A stretch of 64,000 nucleotides of DNA from Ctenosaura bakeri (GCA_948474755.1 CAOLHI010000351.1:186001-250000); one strand, 5' to 3'. Positions 24,190 to 36,396 are shown, counted from the stretch's first letter. The notes: a model not told the origin generated them from the sequence alone. Program-made: numbers and translations.

Positions 24190-24625
24190 TCAACAATTAA
24201 AATACACTTTGTTAAAATTCGCACCATTCAAAAGTTAAAAAACAATTAAACCATCATAACATTAAAATAAGTTATAAACATAAACCATTAAAACAAAAAC
24301 AAGAACAACAAGAACAACAATGAATAAAAGTCCAGCACGTTATACAAGGTCTGTTTTCCCTAAAAGTAAGGTCTCAAAAATTGCTGGAATAAAACAATTT
24401 TTTACTTGCTTAAGAAGGATGACAGGAAGATTCACAGTGTAGCCTCTCTGTGAAGGGAATTCCAGGGCCTGGGAGCTGTCATGAAGAAGACCTTCTGCCA
24501 TGTTACCCTCAATTACCTGTGAAGTCAGTGAGACAGAGAGCAGGACTTCACCAGAGGATCTCAGAACATTTAGTGGAGATGTTTGTATGGCAGAAGATAA
24601 TCCTTTAGATTCAGTTTAGATTAGA
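24190..24625 (-). mobile_element. L2-like LINE 3' fragment
   Basis: The plus strand has an A-rich antisense 3' region. It is followed by GTGAAGGGAATTCCAGGGCC and AAGAAGACCTTCTGCCATGT, the reverse complement of the end of the L2 protein region also seen at 16140-16205. No frame is open. Confidence 0.6.
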
Positions 24626-24629
24626 CCTT

Positions 24630-25070
24630 TATGTGAATGGTCTCTTGAAAATCTCCTTCCCATATTGGGTAGATAATTTCACTCAAGTTTGGGGTGGGGG
24701 GGCAGGTGGCTGAGATTTACAGAGAAAATGTTTTCTGCTGGCCGGGGTTCATAATGGTGGGAGCACCACTTTTTTTTTCATCTCTATCTTTTGTTTCTGT
24801 GTGTTCTGCCTAGGATTTTTTATCCTCTAGAAAAATTGTTGAGAGGATGGTGGAAAATATTCAGAAAAGATATGGTGAGAAAAAGGAAAATATCAGAAAT
24901 GTATCTAGAAGAAATTGCTTTCTGAGAGATGTCATCTCAGCTTAGAAACCTCATCTTCATCTGTTCTCTTCATGTGAGTAAGAGTCATCTTTTGTCTGAA
25001 ATTCTGAAGAGAAGCTCTTGTCACAAGAGTCATCAGGACAGGAGATGATCATAGGCTGGCTGGTTTATCC
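24630..25070. other. Unassigned sequence
   Basis: Nothing recognisable apart from short G and T runs near 24700 and 24770. Confidence 0.5.
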
Positions 25071-25074
25071 TACA

Positions 25075-25900
25075 GTCTCAAGGAAGAAGGTAGGAGAAAG
25101 AGACATTTGGCAGCCACCACTCAACCCAACACAGACTTGCTGTCTTCAGGGATTGCAAATGGAGCTTTGTTTTAAAAGAAGCTTTGCACCCAAAATATGG
25201 GTGACTCAAGGGTCCAACCATGATGCCAGTGCTTCCACGAAATGGTGGGGAATATTGGCTCAAAGAGGAATCTTGCAAGAAGAGGGTAACTTTGCAATAT
25301 CTTTTACACCTATGGCTACCAGTACAAGCACAGGGAAGAACCAGCCAGAGATCCAAAGTAAGTTTGTTTGTTTGTTTGTTTTATTGAGGGAACTGCAATC
25401 ACACACACCAGATCCAAGCCATCACACAATTACACAAGGCTAACTGAAGGGAAAGGGAAGAAAGTTTTGGATAGCAAGATTTTCAGGTTGAAGTGGATGA
25501 TATTCACCAATCCAGGGAGCAGCAAAGAAGTGATGTGGCTTAGACACAGAGTCTAAACACAAACAAGAATCAGAGTGACAGAGTGGCAACCAGCAATGAG
25601 TGAACTGCAAGTTGGTTGGGGTTTAAATATTCTTTTTCTGCCTGGAGTGCGAAGGTGCTAATAGCTCACTGGCAGAGTAAACAAAGGAATTTGCAGCGTG
25701 GACAATGGGGTCCAGAATGAGCTAATGGTCTTAGTATTAGTTGACAAAGGGCAAATGGTAGCCTTGATAGCTTTGTAATTGCTGGACACGTGTGGGAACA
25801 ATAAGGGGAAATTGTCAGTCAGAGGGAGAAGGACTAAGACAATTAGCCATCCTGTGGGAACATTGCAAACACTACTGTCTCTAAAAATTGTGTCACTGAA
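25075..25900 (-). mobile_element. Family F LTR-like element, copy 2
   Basis: It matches 11241-11830 and 29880-31740 by eye. On the minus strand, a TATA-like stretch (about 25621-25631) precedes AATAAA (25380-25385) by about 240 bp, the same spacing as copy 1. TGTGGCTTAGAC and TGGACAATGGGGTCCAG are shared with the copy at 31100-31325. A TTTG microsatellite sits at about 25363-25380. The 141-codon frame crossing its left half is not conserved in the other copies. Confidence 0.55.
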
Positions 25901-25904
25901 ATCT

Positions 25905-27736
25905 AACTATAGGCTCATTATTGCTGAAGTTTCCTAGTGATTTCCTATGATCTGGCTATGCATTCAGTTATTTCCTGACCTGATGTTGCAATGCACATGT
26001 GTGGCCCAGGTTTTCCTCTTAGCCAGGATGGCCATGCAGCCATAGCAGGGTATTTTGTTGTGCCCTGCTTCCAGAACATTGACTCAGAATTTGAAACAGG
26101 GGACATGCGAGAGACTGAAACAGAGGACATGCCAGAACCCAGCTGTACAAAAGGAGGTTACAATGGCACAAACAGAACAAGGTGCAGTGCCAGCTCCAGC
26201 AGAGAGTCCTGCTCCTTCAGAAACAGAAAGTAACTCACCTGTACTCACCTTTGCCAAGTGTAGACAGCAAAGAGAGAACTTGTTCTGACCTCAGAAGATT
26301 TATAGCTGACAACAATTACTCAGGCAGCAACTGCATTAGGCTGCTGACCAATATAGGCGCTGCCATTCCCCTCCAGGAGTTGTCAGGGCCTATCTGACCT
26401 TCCTGACTGTTGGATATATTACTAAACTCCATGCCTTACTCTGGATTACACTGACTGACCTTGGACTCACTTGCCTTGGAATTCTGCTAGACTCTATTTA
26501 TGACCTTGTGCTTGTTGAAGAAAAATAAGTAATGAGCTGTGAGCTATTCAATTTGTTCATTTGAGTTATCAGCTGTGCTGCCCTGACTGAGATAAGGCAT
26601 ATATTTCATATTTATGCTAATTAAATATTCGCCAATTATTTATATATTTTGCCAATTAAACCATATCAAAGTGTGGGAATGTATGGCCTGGTAACAATTT
26701 GACAAAGGACCACCAGTACTGTAACATATTGAACAATGGGAACTTTGACATGTTTTTTCAGTTGTGGATGCTGTTCAGAAAAATGTGAAAAACAATGCTG
26801 CTACCAGTTACACCACTCATAGCTGCTAAACAAACCAAAAATACAATTCTGACTAGTAGGAGGCAGTATGTGTACGTGTGTGATAGTATTAATTTTGTGA
26901 CTAGTATCATGATATTGGCTCTTTGAAGCAGTTTTGGGATGGGGAAGGCTGAAAAACAAGATTGCTATTCCACCACTGCTGGCCATTATGCTGGTTGATG
27001 CACATGGCTGGATAAAGCTGTGAAGTTCCCTTTGATGACATCAGGCCCATATATTTAATGGTAGGTCTATGAGAATCATGTCTGAAAAAAGTGGATTGGA
27101 TTTAGAGAGCAAAAATAGGCACAGATAGGGTTGTAATTAAACCCTCCCCATTCATCATTGCCACTTGGATCATTATTCATTTCAGCTGACCTCCAACGCT
27201 ATAAGTGAACTTGAGTTGGTCTGAACTTGAGCTGGTCTGAACTTGAGTTGGGGAAGTTGAACCTGAGTTGGGGAAGATACTTATTGCTGAGTTGCATGAG
27301 TGGGGAAATACAATCCATGGGCTTTATGTGGCTCTCAAAGTCCTTTATTTTGTTTTTGCTTTTTTTAAAAATTGCCTTAAAATACTACCAGATGCACTCT
27401 AGGGAAGGGAGAACAATTTCACTATGTTTTAACAACCCCTCACAGCAATTTTGACCAAGGAAAGTCCTTTTTTTGAAAAAATAACAGGAGTGACCCAGCA
27501 ATCAAGCAGGTGATTGAGTTTTATTCAGAAGCTGATATTTGATTGTGGGAGGTCTGCATTTGAAGATATAGGTCTATGGCTATTGCACACAGGCAAGCAT
27601 TCAGTTAGTGAGATACACATAGGTAGGTCACACAACACATGCAGAATAATTTATGTGCCATAGTCCAACAGAGACATTCTACTGACAGCAGTGGAAGCAG
27701 AGTTGTGCATATAGCAGGTGCACATTGCATTTACAC
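25905..27736. other. Unassigned sequence, possibly retroelement-derived in part
   Basis: The segment at about 26050-26540 is less AT-rich. It has P/S/E-rich and R-rich frames broken between phases and a CTGACTG/CTTGGACTC-rich portion like that in some LTR retrotransposon termini. I could not identify it. A 16-bp unit (around GAACTTGAGTTGGTCT) is repeated about three times at 27206-27276. No gene was seen. Confidence 0.35.
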
Positions 27737-27742
27737 TCTGCA

Positions 27743-27972
27743 TATTTTTATTATTATTATTTATTTGTATCCCACCTCTCCATATGGACCGAGGCGGTGA
27801 ACAACTTACAAATAGCATGTATTTGTATACATGCCCCCAACAAGCTGGGTACTCATTTTACCGACCTGCGGAAGAATGGAAGGCTGAGTCAACCTTGGAG
27901 CCTGGCAGGATCGAACTCACAACTTTGTGGCTTGCAGTACTGGCATTTAACCACTGCGCCACCAGAGGTCCT
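27743..27972 (-). mobile_element. tRNA-derived SINE with L2-like tail (CORE/MIR-like layout)
   Basis: Read on the minus strand, it begins GACCTCTGGTGGCGCAGTGG, with the pol III A box in GGCGCAGTGGTTA and the B box in GTTCGATCC. The middle block includes GGTCGGTAAAATGAGTACCC, and the tail GGTGGGATACAAATAAATAA runs into an AAT repeat. The head is well preserved. The layout, tRNA head plus core plus LINE2-like tail, is that of MIR/CORE-type SINEs, but I cannot name the exact family. Confidence 0.8.
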
Positions 27973-28919
27973 ATTGTACATTGCGGTTGTGCATTACTCA
28001 ATGCAGTTTCCCTTTGTGCAATGGCACCCAATTATTGACATGTTTTGTGCCATGTTGATATTTGCATGGAAGTTGCATAGTGCTGGTACAACAGATCTTG
28101 ACGTAAGGATATTTATGCTATACTGATAGGATGCTGGATTGCAGCCATTGTCTGATTCTCATTCTCTGCACATGTTATTAATCTGATCATAAGAGGAGAA
28201 GTAGCATATTGATTTACTGTCCTAATAGTACTCAGCAGGTTATATTTTTGGCAAGATTAACAGTTATAAATTATGTCAGGCAGCCTAGGTTTCAATATTG
28301 TCCTAAACATCTACCTTAATTGGGGAAAAAAATTCTGAAAGTTATATTATATTACTTATTACTCTTCTTCACTATATGACGTAGTTCATTTTTTTCAAAT
28401 CAGCTTCTCTAAAGAATATAAAACTGTGAATATTTATCCATAGAGTGGATTATTCCATAAGAAATAATACAACTGGCCCCCTGAATAAAGACACTGTGCA
28501 TCACTAGAAATGTTCTCTTTTGAGAAACCATCCAATATACTGTACTATTTTGGGAAACTGTGTCCTGACACAGCTAGTATGAGTGGAAAAATAGCTTATG
28601 ATGCTTGCAAACATCAGAGATACACTGATTGATGTGAATATCAGGTTGCTCCATTTTAGAATTCCTCCAGGGTTTAGTCTGGTTTGCTTTGATTACACTG
28701 CTTAGATTATGCGTGTTCACACATACCTGCTTTCTCCAGTATGGGGCTAAACAGTCAAAAATATATAGATGAAATTTTAAAAGGGCATTTGAATTGTTGG
28801 AATCCTATATGCTGTGCACATAAACCGCATTCATGAAGCCTGAGGATCTAACTAATAAAGTCTATAGGTGAAATATTGAAAATATAAGCAAGATCATTTC
28901 ATTCTAAGGTGAGTGATTT
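27973..28919. other. Unassigned AT-rich sequence
   Basis: No gene or named repeat was recognised. Confidence 0.5.
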
Positions 28920-28992
28920 GCATTTCAGTCCTATACATATTTGCTTGCCAGTAAGCCGCTCTGTGTGGAATAGAGCTTACACCTAAGAAAAC
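28920..28992. mobile_element. Family E short palindromic repeat
   Basis: It contains TTTGCTTGCCAGTAAGCCGC and a mirrored GAGCTTACACCTAAG arm. It is a diverged copy of the repeat at 9262 and 60879. Confidence 0.5.
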
Positions 28993-28999
28993 AAGCACA

Positions 29000-29880
29000 G
29001 GATTTGTAAACTAAATCCCATACCTTAAAGCAGGAGTGGGAAAATGTCAGAGGAAAGGGGACCAATTACCTCCACACAGAAGACCTTGGAGAAGACACAC
29101 ACTGGCCACACATCCTTGGACAAAATCAGTATCTGGGAGTCTTTTGCCATGTTTGAGGGGATGGACAATTTTAGGATCAGGAAGGCCTTTTTTTTTCTTT
29201 TTTTTTCTTTTCTTTTGTTTTCTTTTCTTTTCTTTTTTTCTTTTTTTCTTTTCTTTTTTGCAACAAAGGTCACTTCCTCTTCCCCCCCCCAAATTTTTCT
29301 TTTCTTTTACTTTACTTCATTAATACATTTATATGATGTTCTATATCCAAGAACAGAAATGGCTCTAGGATGTGGAGGAAGAGAACTCATTCTGCTAAAA
29401 CACATTTTGTATAGTAATAATCAGAGTGAAAAAGAGAAAAGGTATAAAAGCAATGACCAAAGCAGTGATTGTCAAACATGGACAGGAAAGCAATCATTGT
29501 CTCCTTGCCTTGACCATTCAAGGGCCAGAAGACTGAGAACTCCTATAGATGACTTTTTTAAATCATGGAATAAAAGATGTTATTCATGTTTTATGGAGAA
29601 CCCTGTCATCTTTATTTGGACTTAGCATTTCTCTTTTAGGGATAGTGCAAAGCAGAAGCAGCTGCTTTAGCTTACCCCTTGTCAATAAAATTTTGCTTTT
29701 GTCTTTCAAGCTGTAAGAATCTGAAAGGGGGAAAATTAATAATGTAAGTGTAGAAATCAAGAGAGTGAGCAGAATCTGTAAGCACCTGGGTATTTATATT
29801 GAAGTTCATCAATAGCTGAGGGGGGCATTGTTTTGGGATCAACAGAAGAGGGTGTATAAATGTTTGCTTGGGCCAGCCCC
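29000..29880. other. Unassigned sequence with a long pyrimidine tract
   Basis: A TTTTC-type tract fills about 29188-29258, followed by a C run at about 29281-29290. A 193-codon frame at 29044-29625 passes through this tract and gains its length from it. No protein pattern was recognised on either side. Confidence 0.55.
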
Positions 29881-31740
29881 CTTGTGTTACCCCAAAATGT
29901 AGATGCCATGCCATGATGACAAATACTTCCTTGCAAAAGTGAGGAATTAATTAGCTTAAAATCAGAATGCTAACGAGAGGGGGGCAACTTAGCAAGACCT
30001 TTCTACCAATGTTTACAGGCTCATGCAGGAAAGAACCAGCCACAGATTCAAAAGTGGAATTCACTCATACACACACATAAGACACATACAGTCAAACATT
30101 CACACAATTGCTAACTGAAGGATAAAGGGAAGAAAAAATGTGGATAGAGAGGCTTGTTACCCTGATTTCTGGGGGTCCCGGGAGGGACACCACACTGTGC
30201 TCAACTATTGGGGAATTGGGAATTAGCTGAGAGCACAAGCTGACACTGTGAGAGGCAGGGCAATGTAGCGAGATCTTTAACCCTATGTTTACGGGATCAG
30301 GCCACGGCAAGAACTAGGCACGGTTGTTCAGTTTAAAAGACTTTATTATAATTTCCTCAATTCAGCACACACAGACACACGCAGTCACACACTCGTCCAA
30401 GAACTATAGAAGTAGAAAGTGAGGAAAATTGATAGGGGTTTTAAGCGGATTTCTGGGGTAATACTCCACCTGATCCTGCAGTCCGGGAGATGAGAAATAG
30501 AACTTGAGGCTTGGGTTCATGGTTTCCCAGCACTAGGAGGCTGAGGGGAGGCTCGCCAAACAGAGCAGCAGCAGTTTGGGATGTAAAGCATGAGCGTTCC
30601 GTCAAGAAGCTCAAACTTAGGGTTTTTATAGGGAAGATTGTACCTGGAGGCTAGCCCTCTCCCGAAGAGAACAATAGGGAGACAAAGCCTCTAAAAGGCC
30701 GAAATCAGAATTGATGAGATTTGGCCAGCACTGCCAATTGTTAGAACAGTATGCAGATAAGGAGCGCTTAGCAATTGTATAGACGGACACGCTAATCCCG
30801 TCAAGCAAGCAGTCTGGGGCTGAGAGTCCTTGCTTTTGCTTAATGGTCGGCTGGCACTACCGGCTGTGCAACAGATTGTTGTTTAATAGCCTAGACCTAG
30901 CTTGCATAATTAAGGCCGTACGGCCGTGCCTGCCTACACAGGCTCTCCATGACCTGATCAGACACGTGGAGTTCATCTTTATGGAGTGCCACGTGGAAAT
31001 ATTAACCATAACCAATATGAAATTGTAGACCTCGGGCTTGGGCCAGATAACCGCAGTAACAGGCTGAAGGTTTGGGGTTATAATTACCAGTCCAGAAAAG
31101 TAGTGAAGAAGTTGAAATGTGGCTTAGACTTGTTTCTACGGTCAGACAAGATCAGAATTTAGGGCAACATAGTGGGGTCCAGCATTTCATCTGACTGCAC
31201 CTGACTTCTCAAAACCAAGGGTTTATATACTGTATTTCCTTCCCCAAAGGGGTGTGAGTTAATCGCTTTCCCAGCCTAGTGGACAATGGGAGTTGCAGCA
31301 CAGACAATGGTGTCCAGATGGTGCTAATGGTTTCAGTGCTTGGATGACAAAGAGATAATGATTGTTGTAATAGCCCTGTTTTGTGGACAATATAGAAAAC
31401 ATCCAGATGTACAGGAACAAGATTGAAGTTATCAGTGCTCTGGTGGGAAACATCTCCCTTCTGACCATTGTATTCCAGAGATTATCTGGAACAGTGGTGA
31501 TTTACCTGATAAATGACCTAGGTTATACCTATTGGGTGTTTTAGGCTGACCTGCCTGCAATGCCACATTTACAGTCAGAGCCCTTCCTCTTTCTGGCTTG
31601 ACCTCCCAGTCACCTTCAGGTCTGATTTGATATCAGAGGCAATTAAAACATATTGTCAATTAAACATGATGCCAATTAGATATGGTGCCCATAGAAACCA
31701 TACCATTACTGGTAGCCGTATGTGGGTCCTAACACTTGAA
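29881..31740 (-). mobile_element. Family F LTR-like elements, probably one nested in another
   Basis: The motif GGGCAAnnTAG occurs at about 29976, 30251 and 31162. Sequence like the left half of copy 2 (CACACAATTGCTAACTGAAG) appears at 29990-30160. A second version of the same region appears at 30261-30460. The right half of the family (CCAGTCCAGAAAAG, TGTGGCTTAGAC, GACAATGG) resumes only at about 31075-31740. The inner copy has, on the minus strand, TATAAAAA (30624-30631) about 280 bp upstream of AATAAA (30342-30347). A second TATA-like box belongs to the outer copy (31221-31230). The CpG content is higher than in the surroundings (30590-31050). No protein is encoded. Confidence 0.5.
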
Positions 31741-32145
31741 GGATGTGATTCTTAGCCTAGGCAATTGGAACAATGGTCTCTTGCCTTTTTCTCCAGCTGT
31801 TTCCCAGACCTTGGGGTTTGCTGATGATGTAACCCAAAGAAAAGTCTCTTAGCCATTGCCTCTAGCATATGGCATTTTTAACATTGTTTGGAGGCAGGGA
31901 TTGCTGCAAGCCTTCTATGCTGCTAATGCTACTCTTGGCACCAACTAGAAACAACTTTAAAAAATACTTTTTAGATTCTCATCCCACCCTTCTATCCAAA
32001 ATTGTACACATGTTTGATTGTAAGTGCATACTTGGCTTACAAAACAATATTCAAAACTGGTACTCAAATGAACAACAAGCTAGACCAGGTTGTAAGGTTG
32101 CGTTTTTGAATTGCATAGTGGCAGCCTTTGTACTAGAGAATAAAG
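31741..32145. other. Unassigned sequence
   Basis: No gene was seen. A 100-codon frame at 31869-32171 runs into the SINE and is not protein-like. Confidence 0.5.
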
Positions 32146-32332
32146 AAAGCCAGTGTAGTACAGTGGTTTGAGCACTGGACTATGACCCTGGAGACCAGGG
32201 TTTGATTCCCTATTTGGCCATGCAAACCCACTGAGTGACCTTAGGTGCATCACATACTCTCAGCCCCAGAAAACCCCATGATAGTTCACCTTAGGGTGAA
32301 CTTGAAGCAACACAGCAATAGCAAACAAGAGA
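32146..32332 (+). mobile_element. Sauria SINE
   Basis: The head AAAGCCAGTGTAGTACAGTG contains the A box. GGAGACCAGGGTTTGATTCC contains the B box. The body reads AAACCCACTGAGTGACCTTA. The Bov-B-like tail is degraded (CACAGCAATAGCAAAC). Confidence 0.85.
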
Positions 32333-34619
32333 CTGCCATTGCTATGTCAAACCTAGTCAAGAAGATGGAGTGCATATAGATCAATCACTTCTCCCTTTAT
32401 TGTTTAGTGACCCATGGTGGAGCACTGAGTACCCAGAAGGGAACAGGTGGTAGATGCTAATTTCTCCCAGACCTCACTCCCAAATATTGGTTAAATTATC
32501 AATTATGCATGGAATAATATTCAAAAATATCAGAAAAATGTTTTAAAAACAGATTTCATGAGTGTTGGGAAACCTGAGGAAAAGAATCCTACATATGCAA
32601 GTGTCTTCACTGTTTTGTACTTATTCCACGTGAAAAATGTTGGTGGTGGTGGATACATAAAATGTCATTTCCTGTGCAGAAAAGAGGTTCCATACACTGA
32701 AAACAGCATTTTCTGCATAGGAAATATTAAAAAAAACTTAGTTTTGTGCAGAAAGTACTGTTTTATGTGCAGGACGCTTGTTTCCTGCACAAATAATGCT
32801 GTGTTCTATGTGGGAAAAGTAGTTCTGCAAAAGTGCATTTTTAAAAGTACAGAATAAGTCTTAGAACATAGCTCTTTTTCAATGACTTTCCTGCAAAGAT
32901 GAGAAAAATGATAAAATTATGCATTGTTGCCTGTGGGAATTAAACTTATAACGATTTGCATCCCTATTAGCCATACAATACAGATTTTGGTAATACCACC
33001 CCGTCTCTACACAGTTAAATAATGGATAGAAAAGATTTTTATGTTAGACTGATAAGTCATTCAGCAGCAAAATCAGCACCACCAAAGGGATGTTGTTAAG
33101 ACTACCAAGAACTATCCAGATGAGAAAAGAAGCAAAAAAAGGGAATAGCTCTTCTCCTCCATTGGCTTATAAATGCTCTCAACCTCATACTTCTACCTGT
33201 GGCCACACCTGATCCCAAGGTTACCCAGTGAAATTTCCCAGGCACACTCCAGAATCAACAACATAAAACAATAAAAGACCTCAGCACTTGGTGTTACTTA
33301 TGTAAAGCTGAAGCTCTTCATAGCTTAGCTTAAAGTTGCAGACTTCCAGAAAGAAAAGATACCACGTGTGAAGGAAAATGTTACATAATCTGATATTTGA
33401 CCATGTCTATTGATACTGCCTTATTTTCATACTGTCAGTCATGATTGATATTGTTAATTTTTCTCTTCTGTATTTATATTAGATATTGTCACTTACAAAA
33501 TTTATCATCCAACTTAATTGTCACATGAACAGAATGGCCTTTTGCCAGACATTTCATTAAAAAAAAATATATAATTATCCACACATCCTGCTGTTAATGG
33601 TACTAGATTCTAATTATTTCAAAATGAAGTCATTATTCATAAACTTTGAGCCTGATATTTACCATAGAGGGCCATTATTACAGAATTTATCATTTCCATT
33701 AAAGCTTTGTTGCCACAGGCAACATGTCGTGATCCCTGATTTTGTTGCCAGGTATCTTGTTCACTGGATCTCATGAAAAGCATTTTGAGGATCAGGTGGG
33801 TAGAGGCACAGTTTTGGTGCATAAATAGCTGGTACTTTCAAGTGCTGCATCCAAATCAGTGAAGAAGCTCATGAATAATGAAAAATAGTTTTGGCATACA
33901 GAATCAAATTGGCTGGAAATTGTTTGGCAAATTAGCAGCCACTACTATCCTGGATTGCAAGAATATGGAAATCTGAAATGAAGAAGTTTCAATGTGGGAG
34001 GCCTATTGGTGTACCCTCTTTCACCACATTTACCAGAATAAATAATCAGTCAAGCATTATACCATTTCTTCTATGTTTCTCAATATTTTCTTTTCAGTGA
34101 ATAACTAGAACTTAGTGAAAATGTTGTGCTCTCTCTCCCTCTCTCTAGCTTATATCTTTTTTTTAAAACCAGATTAGAGTACACCCAATCAATAAATGGA
34201 ATTTATCTATGTGTTGACTCACCATTCAACAGTTGACTGAATGGGTTGAATGGATGTACTCTGTGGGATTAATCAACAGAAAAGCAACATGTGTGTATAT
34301 GTGTGTGTGTGTGTTTGCATGTTTTAATACATGAATTTACAGAAAAATTACAAAGTCCTTCAGGAAAGAGAAAGAATTTTTTTAAAAATTAAAACATTTC
34401 AAATGTGGGCAAAAAACAAACCCAACAGATTCTCCAAAGCTGCTGCCAGTCTGGAGAAAGGCTTCTTGTCGCAAAAGGGTTTTTGTAGCCTAGCCTACCA
34501 CAAAAAGAGGTGGAGAAATCCTCAAGAATTTCAGAATTTGGCATATAGGAGCAGTGAGTTCTGTAACATGAGAGAGAGATTTGAATGAAAGAGTGTGTGG
34601 GTGTTTTGTCATGTCATTT
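32333..34619. other. Unassigned AT-rich sequence with a possible hAT-like repeat
   Basis: The part at about 32650-32966 repeats variants of TTTTGTGCAGAAA five times and ends TTTGCATCCCTA, close to the 12-mer at 37041-37052. This may be an old DNA transposon. A CT-rich stretch lies at 34124-34150 and a GT run at 34289-34316. No gene was recognised. Confidence 0.4.
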
Positions 34620-34715
34620 CTATTTATTTATTATTATTTATCATATTTATATGCTGCATTTTCTCCCAAAGTGGGACCCAAGGCAGCTTCACAAAAATTT
34701 AAGTGGAATACACAG
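34620..34715 (-). mobile_element. L2-type tail (antisense)
   Basis: TATTTATTATTATTTATCAT is followed by TCTCCCAAAGTGGGACCCAA and GGCAGCTTCACAA, the reverse complement of the standard L2/SINE 3' end. Confidence 0.55.
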
Positions 34716-34719
34716 TAAA

Positions 34720-35343
34720 GCACACAACAAAGTGGAAGAAGGCTGATTTTTCAGATGCTCTAAGAATACTTAGGATCAACATTGTCTGTATTCAGACTCT
34801 GAAGGTAAGATTAATCTTTGCTTTAGGAATTTTTTTTTTTTTTGTCAAGAATAGGTATGCTTTTCTTTCCGGTTCCTTTATCTAGGTCAAAGTGTTTAAG
34901 CCTGATCTAGCCCCTAAGCTTATGGGACCTAAAATCCATATTTAGACACCTAAGTGAAAGGAGCCTATTTTTCCCCTTCAGAGCTCAATATCAGTCTTAC
35001 AGAAATCAATGGCAAATCGGATTGCTGAAAACCAGGACATCTAAATGCCTGAAAGCAAAGAGGGCAAATAAATTCCAGCATCTGCTGTGGCATTCTTTTA
35101 TTATATTCATATTGCAGACCCCATGCGCAACAACAATGGGAGGCATTTCTCAAGCACCCATGAGCATTGCCAGTGGTCATTGTAGAAATCTTTCTTTGTC
35201 CTTCTATTTTTCTTTTAATCTCTTGACTGCTGCTGTATTTTCTGTGCCACTAGTCTTTTTGGTGGTTCTTTTCTATTTGTCACAGAGGAAAACTGAGGTC
35301 CAGCAGATGGTAAATTGAAGACATTGGTAGAATCTTCTTGTGG
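34720..35343. other. Unassigned sequence
   Basis: Nothing recognisable apart from a T run at about 34829-34842. Confidence 0.5.
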
Positions 35344-35828
35344 AATAGAATCATAGAATCTTAAGCGTTAGAAGAGACCACAAGGATCATTTCATCCAAT
35401 CCCCTGTCATACTGGAATACACAACTAAAGCACTCTTGAAAGATACCCATCCAACCTCTGTAAAGGTTGGATGGGCATCCTCTGTAAACCTTTGTAAAGA
35501 TCTTCAAAAGTAAAGTCTCCCTCTGAAACCCCTCTATTCCACACTTGAACAGCTCTTACAGTAAAGATCTTCCTAATGTTAAAGAAGTTAAAGAAGTTCT
35601 TCCTAATGTATTGTGAGGAAGTTCTTCCTTCTTCCTAAAGGTGGAGTCTTTTATAATTTGAATCCATTGACTCTCTTTCTAAACTCCACAATAGAAGAAC
35701 ACAAGCTCTATCTTCTACATGGTATTGCTTCAGATAGTTCATGATGGCAATCATGTTATCTCTCAGTCTTCTCTTCTTCAGGCTAAACATACCTAACCCT
35801 TTAAGTTGTTCATCATAACGCTTGGAAT
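35344..35828 (-). mobile_element. CR1 LINE 3' end with internal duplications
   Basis: AGAATCATAGAATCTTAAGC at the left is the reverse complement of the CR1 terminus. AGAAGTTCTTCCTAATG and CTCAGTCTTCTCTTCTTCAG follow in CR1 order. Two local rearrangements are visible. One is a 12-bp perfect inverted repeat around 35446-35475 (CCCATCCAACCT, six-base loop, complement). The other is repeated AAGAAGTT/CTTCCTAATG at 35565-35635. Confidence 0.85.
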
Positions 35829-35912
35829 ACTTAAAGAAGCAAATAACATATCTGATGCTGCCTTGTTTCCATGTATATAGTGAGCTGCAAAGGAACTCTT
35901 AGTGATTCATTT

Positions 35913-35996
35913 TGAAGAAGAAGAAGAAGAAGAAGAAGAAGAAGAAGAAGAAGAAGAAGAAGAAGAAGAAGGAGGAGGAGGAGGAGGAGGAGGAGA
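35913..35996. repeat. (GAA)n followed by (GGA)n microsatellite
   Basis: About 20 GAA units pass directly into about 8 GGA units. The purine strand is the plus strand. The poly-leucine frame on the other strand is only a translation of this repeat. Confidence 0.97.
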
Positions 35997-36118
35997 GGAA
36001 CAAGAAGAGTTACTAAAAGCAAGTTGAGAAGTACAATGAGTTTCACATTTGCTTTTACTACCTTTAATTTCCCTCCTCTGTTTGATGTGAGTGAGAATAT
36101 AAGATTACATGGTGTCAT

Positions 36119-36396
36119 CGGCTTTTCTACACTGCACAATTACAGCAGCCTGATAGCAGCTTCATTACCATGGCTCTTTCCTATGGAATCCTGAGGTTTG
36201 TATTTTTGTGAGGTATTTAAAATTCTCTGCTAGATCATTCTAACCCACTTCCCTGCACTACAGCACTGGGGCTGTCTAGCAGAAAACTCTACTCATCTTA
36301 CCAAATTACAAACCCCAGGATTCCATGGGATGAACTCATGGAAATTAAAGTGGTGTCAAATGATTATAAAAACTGTGCAGTGTGGATACACCCTTA
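36119..36396. mobile_element. Family D-like palindromic MITE
   Basis: The left arm CACTGCACAATTACAGCAGC and the right arm ending ACTGTGCAGTGTGGAT are complementary. Internal phrases TTTCCTATGGAATCCTGAGG and AAACCCCAGGATTCCATGGG mirror each other. The termini are eroded, so no target duplication is claimed. Confidence 0.65.

Noticed and set aside
25991..26397. P/S/E-rich frames that might be a host exon or a retroelement protein end
   Set aside because: Phase changes and stops break it, and no family could be recognised. Left as unassigned.
29044..29625. 193-codon plus-strand frame, the longest in the window
   Set aside because: Its length depends on a TTTTC tract that lacks stops. Neither flank resembles a protein, and no splice or promoter context supports it.
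35831..36139. 102-codon minus-strand frame with a poly-leucine core
   Set aside because: It is a translation of the GAA/GGA microsatellite.
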